Shown: positions 33,494 to 39,367 of the stretch, in pieces
How the letters are laid out: each line of letters opens with the position of its first letter
How positions within the stretch are numbered: position 1 is the first letter of the stretch
Assembly (NCBI GenBank): GCA_023423995.1
Contig: JAFAEL010000263.1
Span: forward strand, 1 to 39,367
Length of the DNA: 39,367 bases
Reading direction: 5' to 3'
Source: Pseudomonadota bacterium
Lineage (GTDB): Bacteria; Pseudomonadota; Alphaproteobacteria; Rhizobiales; Beijerinckiaceae
Notes under the pieces: model-generated
Database searches by the model: none
Told to the model about the DNA's origin: nothing
What the model saw: only the letters and a program-made list of their open reading frames with translations
Made by a program: the position numbers and the translations under genes

Positions 33494-34219
33494 ATGGCGA
33501 TCTTCCGTAATATCGTGTTCATCGCCGCCCTCGCAGGACTCGTGGCGGGTCTCGCGATGACCGCCATGCAATATGCCGGCACGGTTCCCTTGATCCTGAA
33601 GGCGGAAACGTTCGAGGGCGCCGCGCCGGCTCATGATCACGCTTCTCATGATAAGACCATCGCGCCAGCTGGGGCGGCTGCGCCCCAGTCTCACGAGCAC
33701 GACCAAGAGGGCTGGGCTCCCAGGGATGGCCTCGAGCGCTCGGTCTATACGGCTCTCGCCAATATCGTGACGGCTATCGGATTCGCGCTGCTGCTCGTAG
33801 CCGCATCGGAACTGAAGGGTGGCCTGACCGGCTGGCGCCAGGGCGTTTTCTGGGGCCTGGCGGGCTTCATCGTGTTCACGCTTGCACCGGGCCTCGGCCT
33901 TCCGCCCGAACTCCCGGCTATGCCTGTCGCGGATTTAAGCCAACGCCAGATCTGGTGGGGCGCGACGGCTTTGGCCACCGGCATCGGCCTTGCTCTACTT
34001 GTCTTCAAACAATCCTTGCCGCTTGTCATTCTGGCGGTCGTACTCATCGTTGCCCCGCACCTTGTGGGCGCGCCTCAACCCGAAAGCTTCCAGTCTCGGG
34101 TTCCTCACTCGTTGACACATGCTTTCATCGTCATTGCCTACGTGACGAGCTTCGTTTTCTGGGTCGTTCTCGGCGGCGTTGCCGGGTTCGCGCGCTCGCG
34201 CGTGCGAAGGACTGCATAA
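33494..34219 (+). CDS. cbtA: Cobalt transporter subunit CbtA
   Basis: A 241-residue membrane protein with about six hydrophobic segments (from FIAALAGLVAGLAMTAMQYA at residue 8 to LTHAFIVIAYVTSFVFWVVL near residue 205). The first loop is rich in His and Asp (HDHASHDKT and SHEHDQEGW), a presumed metal-gathering loop. It forms the permease with CbtB. GAGGATTTTGGCCG precedes the ATG, 12 bases after cbtB. It is the last gene of the operon, followed four bases later by a hairpin. It supplies cobalt for the Co-type enzyme upstream, an inference from operon membership. Confidence 0.9.
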   Translation: MAIFRNIVFIAALAGLVAGLAMTAMQYAGTVPLILKAETFEGAAPAHDHASHDKTIAPAGAAAPQSHEHDQEGWAPRDGLERSVYTALANIVTAIGFALLLVAASELKGGLTGWRQGVFWGLAGFIVFTLAPGLGLPPELPAMPVADLSQRQIWWGATALATGIGLALLVFKQSLPLVILAVVLIVAPHLVGAPQPESFQSRVPHSLTHAFIVIAYVTSFVFWVVLGGVAGFARSRVRRTA

Positions 34220-34222
34220 GAA

Positions 34223-34240
34223 CAGGCGCATCTGCGCCTG
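34223..34240 (+). terminator. Terminator after cbtA
   Basis: CAGGCGC-ATCT-GCGCCTG is a perfect 7-bp stem with a tetraloop. It starts four bases after the cbtA stop and is followed by CCTTTG. It marks the end of the thiocyanate-hydrolase operon. Confidence 0.65.
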
Positions 34241-34460
34241 CCTTTGCTGGCCGGGCTTTGCACAGCGTCCGTAAAGGGCGCTGTGTTGTTTCAGATTGTG
34301 CTCCGCCCCCGCAATGAACCGGCGGCACGAGGTCTGCGCAGTCGCCGCCGAGGCAAAGCGTCGGCGATGAGCCTGCTCCAACCCTGCTGATGGGCGCGCA
34401 GGCCTCCCGAGAAAGGACGAGGCATGACGGTAGGACCCCACGCGATCGTCGAGGGTCGTC

Positions 34461-34742
34461 ATGGCGGCCGATGACCCGACATGGCGGGATGACGTCGACG
34501 CCTTGGAGTTCCGGCCGAACGGGCATGATGGCTCCGGCTTCATCCACCGCCTGGCCTTCCGCTCCATAAGCGGGGAGGTGGGGCAGGAAGGCTGCGAGGC
34601 CTATTTTCGAGCCCATAGGGAGGCCTTCGAGCGAGCGGCCCGGGCCAAGATCCGAAGGGCCGGCCTGGCGACGGAACAGAATTTCCATCTGACGAGCCGG
34701 GATGTTCGGCGCGCGCTGACCGAGGCAGGTGATGGAGCGTGA
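34461..34742 (+). CDS. Small hypothetical protein
   Basis: A 93-residue frame with GAGGG five bases before ATG 34461. The sequence MAADDPTWRDDVDALEFRPN and the helix EAYFRAHREAFERAARAKIR, followed by LATEQNFHLTSRDVRRAL, look like a real small cytoplasmic protein. It is acidic at the start and basic in the middle. DUF1488-like proteins have a comparable size and C-terminal SRDVRRAL-type ending, but I cannot confirm membership. It lies 241 bases after cbtA, beyond the terminator, and is probably transcribed on its own. Confidence 0.55.
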   Translation: MAADDPTWRDDVDALEFRPNGHDGSGFIHRLAFRSISGEVGQEGCEAYFRAHREAFERAARAKIRRAGLATEQNFHLTSRDVRRALTEAGDGA

Positions 34743-34923
34743 AGCTTCATGGCAGTGCTCGTCGGCCGGGTCACGCGCCGGGTGATCGCCATCGATGCTG
34801 CTCGGCGGATGGAAGTGCGTCTCGCAGGCGCCGTCGTGGCGGGCATCGGGCTGGTGCCGTTCGTCGGTCTTGTTGAAGGCGTGCCGTTTCCGGGCGTCCG
34901 GTGACCACGGTGGCGCCGTAGGG

Positions 34924-34937
34924 CGAACTTAAGTTCG
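34924..34937. repeat. 14-bp perfect palindrome
   Basis: CGAACTTAAGTTCG reads identically on both strands. It lies 17 bases before a larger dyad. It may be an operator or part of a mobile-element end, and no function is established. Confidence 0.5.
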
Positions 34938-34953
34938 ATGAGCGGATCCTTGG

Positions 34954-34991
34954 CCGTTCCGACAATGAACTTCGGTCCATTGTCGGAACGG
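34954..34991. repeat. 14-bp perfect inverted repeat with 10-base loop
   Basis: CCGTTCCGACAATG (34954-34967) pairs without mismatch with CATTGTCGGAACGG (34978-34991). It is too long for a chance dyad in 500 bases. No T-run follows, so a terminator is less likely than an operator, att-like or repeat element. Confidence 0.6.
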
Positions 34992-35041
34992 TTCTGCGTT
35001 TGGCACGCCGCACAGCACGAACAGGTCCGCCACCGTCTCGA

Positions 35042-35305
35042 TCACGGCATGTCCTCGATGGTCGGGTTGAAGAAGGCCGTCGTCGCTTCGAGGTGGCGGC
35101 GCACAGCCTCGTCACGCAACTTCGCCGTCTGATGGAGCGAGGGCGGAAGCTGAACGCTGAGCGCGTTCTGCCCGGGTATATGCCCACGCGCTTCGAAAAC
35201 GACCGGCTGATCAGCCTGCGCAGCCAGCCGGAGGACGACATCATCGAGCGCAGGGATCGGCTCGATGCCGACCTCAAGCCCGCAGAATGCGGATAACGGC
35301 GCCAT
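35042..35305 (-). CDS. Possible small protein or gene remnant
   Basis: An 87-residue minus-strand frame (MAPLSAFCGLEVGIEPIPAL at the start, HLEATTAFFNPTIEDMP at the end). Codon third positions are GC-rich, as in neighbouring genes, and the segment LDDVVLRLAAQADQPVVFEA looks protein-like. I do not recognise it and see no ribosome site. It could be the 3' end of a decayed gene whose 5' part was lost, because the frame runs on into the TauE gene without resemblance. Confidence 0.3.
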   Translation of the reverse strand: MAPLSAFCGLEVGIEPIPALDDVVLRLAAQADQPVVFEARGHIPGQNALSVQLPPSLHQTAKLRDEAVRRHLEATTAFFNPTIEDMP

Positions 35306-35388
35306 CCGCTCCCGCATGAAATATGCCGGGCAGCCGCCCGTCTTCGCTCCGATGCCGCCGCACCGAGGCGCGCGCCAAGGCCGCTCCT

Positions 35389-36201
35389 TCAGAACACCAG
35401 CCGACGCAGGAGATCGAGCCCGATCAAGATGAGCAGCGCCGCGTAGGTCCGCCGCAGCATCGTCTCGCTCATCATGTGGCCGAGGCGCACGCCCAAGGGC
35501 GCAGCGATCATCACGGTCGGCAGCATCACGATGAAGATCACGACATCCACGTAGCCGAGCGAGTAGGAGGGCAGGTCCGCGGCGTGCCACCCGGTCAAGA
35601 TGTTGCCCATCGTCGCAACGGTTCCGGTCACCAGGCCCGTAGCGGAGGAAATCGCAATCGCCTTCGCGAGGGGGAACTTGAAGGCGCTCAGGATCGGTGT
35701 CGTCAGCGTGCCGCCACCGGTTCCGGTCAGGGCGGCCACGAGCCCGACGACCGAAGCGAGGCCGATCTTCTTGCCGCCGGCCGGCGGCTGGCTTCCGAAC
35801 GAAAAGCGTCCGTGGCCCAAGGCGGTGTAGATGCCGACCAGGACCATATAGATCGCGAACACGGTCTGCAGGATCTCGGTCGATCCGTAGGGGAGCAGGA
35901 TCGCTCCGATGACGACGCCGATGAGGAGGCCGATGGCCCAGGTCTTGTAGAACCCGAGATCCAGGTTTCCGAGCGCATATTGCTTGCGCGTCGACGAGAT
36001 GGCGCTTGGCACGACCAGCGCCATGGATGTCGCTGTCGCCACATGCATCAACACCGAATGCGCGATGCCGATCAGGGGGAACAGATAGATGAAGATGGGC
36101 ACGCGCACGGTGCCGCCGCCCACTCCGAACAAGCCGGAGATGAAACCTGAAGCCAGCCCCACGACAGCGAAGACGACGATGCGAAGGACGAGGTCATCCA
36201 T
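35389..36201 (-). CDS. TauE/SafE-family anion exporter
   Basis: A 270-residue membrane protein of the sulfite exporter TauE/SafE family. It has about eight hydrophobic segments with the duplicated glycine motifs SGLFGVGGGTVRVPIFIYLF and ALTGTGGGTLTTPILSAFKF. The positively charged loop after helix 3 (STRKQYALGNLDLG) is typical. It exports sulfite, sulfoacetate or similar organosulfur anions. Start ATG 36201 follows GGAG at about ten bases. An in-frame upstream ATG at 36267 would add 22 residues outside the fold. The thiocyanate-hydrolase cluster ends about 1.2 kb away on the other strand, so a link through sulfur export is possible but unproven. Confidence 0.9.
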   Translation of the reverse strand: MDDLVLRIVVFAVVGLASGFISGLFGVGGGTVRVPIFIYLFPLIGIAHSVLMHVATATSMALVVPSAISSTRKQYALGNLDLGFYKTWAIGLLIGVVIGAILLPYGSTEILQTVFAIYMVLVGIYTALGHGRFSFGSQPPAGGKKIGLASVVGLVAALTGTGGGTLTTPILSAFKFPLAKAIAISSATGLVTGTVATMGNILTGWHAADLPSYSLGYVDVVIFIVMLPTVMIAAPLGVRLGHMMSETMLRRTYAALLILIGLDLLRRLVF

Positions 36202-36361
36202 GGCCTGAAGCTCCGTGCAACTGCTAAGCGCATCGCCCGGCATTCGCGTTCCGTCCGGCTGGGCCAAAGCCCCTCACCGCCGATCCGTATCGCTCTCTCA
36301 TCGATGCCATATCGAAGTCGGGCGCGGCCTTCGCCGCGCCGATTGCTCGTGTACCCGATTT

Positions 36362-36376
36362 GTTCTAGTTTGATTC
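36362..36376. promoter_or_regulatory. LexA (SOS) box candidate upstream of uvrA
   Basis: GTTC-TAGTTTG-ATTC matches the alphaproteobacterial SOS box GTTC-N7-GTTC at seven of eight fixed bases. It lies about 85 bases before the uvrA start, a usual distance. Confidence 0.5.
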
Positions 36377-36460
36377 CGGCCTGCCTTTGCCGATCGGCGG
36401 GGGAGTGACTACATCCCGGGTCTCACACGACATCGCGGGCTCCAAGCCCGCCGGATAAAG

Positions 36461-39367
<2,907 letters not shown>

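Larger units (their letters stand above)
34905..35388. other. Gene-poor region with two inverted repeats
   Basis: About 480 bases without a confident gene. It holds the palindrome at 34924-34937, the long dyad at 34954-34991, and a possible small minus-strand frame at 35042-35305. No transposase fragment or tRNA is recognised. Confidence 0.5.

Noticed and set aside
34749..34904. A 51-residue plus-strand frame with a hydrophobic end
   Set aside because: No ribosome site and no recognisable features. It is too short to support without other evidence.

Overview
The window is about 39 kb of GC-rich chromosomal DNA with dense, short-spaced genes on both strands. Many genes start with GTG or TTG. 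The gene content points to an alphaproteobacterium of the Hyphomicrobiales, most likely near Methylobacterium or Microvirga. The supporting signs are an EF-P/EpmA/EpmB cassette, a BA14K-type secreted protein, a ROSE-type RNA thermometer in front of a small heat-shock gene, CbtBA and an alphaproteobacterial UvrA. The genus is inferred from gene style, not proven. I see no tRNA, rRNA, CRISPR array, transposase or phage gene.

Layout. 1-5.8 kb: a truncated metallo-beta-lactamase-fold hydrolase, a PaaI-type thioesterase, an orphan TRAP substrate-binding protein, an enoyl-CoA hydratase, and a GlxA-type regulator divergent from an HD-domain protein and a secreted cupin. 5.8-13 kb: a quinone-oxidoreductase-like MDR protein, a membrane class III nucleotide cyclase, and a heat-shock block (Hsp20 behind an RpoH-like promoter and ROSE thermometer, then HtpG after an FAD monooxygenase-like gene). 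13-19.7 kb: a DUF900 lipoprotein hydrolase, a rhodanese, then epmB, epmA, efp and an aminotransferase. 19.7-29.8 kb: a Gly/Pro-rich BA14K protein, a NIPSNAP/ABM pair divergent from an ArsR-like regulator, a vanadium-haloperoxidase-family protein, a bdcA/bdcR pair with two matching operator sites, an HxlR/SDR divergent pair, a DapA-family protein, another MDR protein and a membrane dipeptidase.

29.8-36.3 kb is the most unusual part. Long gene-poor, more AT-rich stretches surround an operon that reads as thiocyanate hydrolase. Its first gene is a natural fusion of the beta and alpha subunits. It is followed by the cobalt-binding gamma subunit with a His-rich tail, a P15K-like Cys-containing metallochaperone, and the cobalt importer pair CbtB-CbtA. 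A TauE/SafE anion exporter lies about 2 kb further on, on the opposite strand. Together these could take up cobalt, load it into the enzyme, turn thiocyanate into carbonyl sulfide and ammonia, and perhaps export the oxidised sulfur. The assignment rests on remembered family sequences and motifs, not on a search. The window ends inside uvrA, almost complete, with a near-consensus SOS box upstream.
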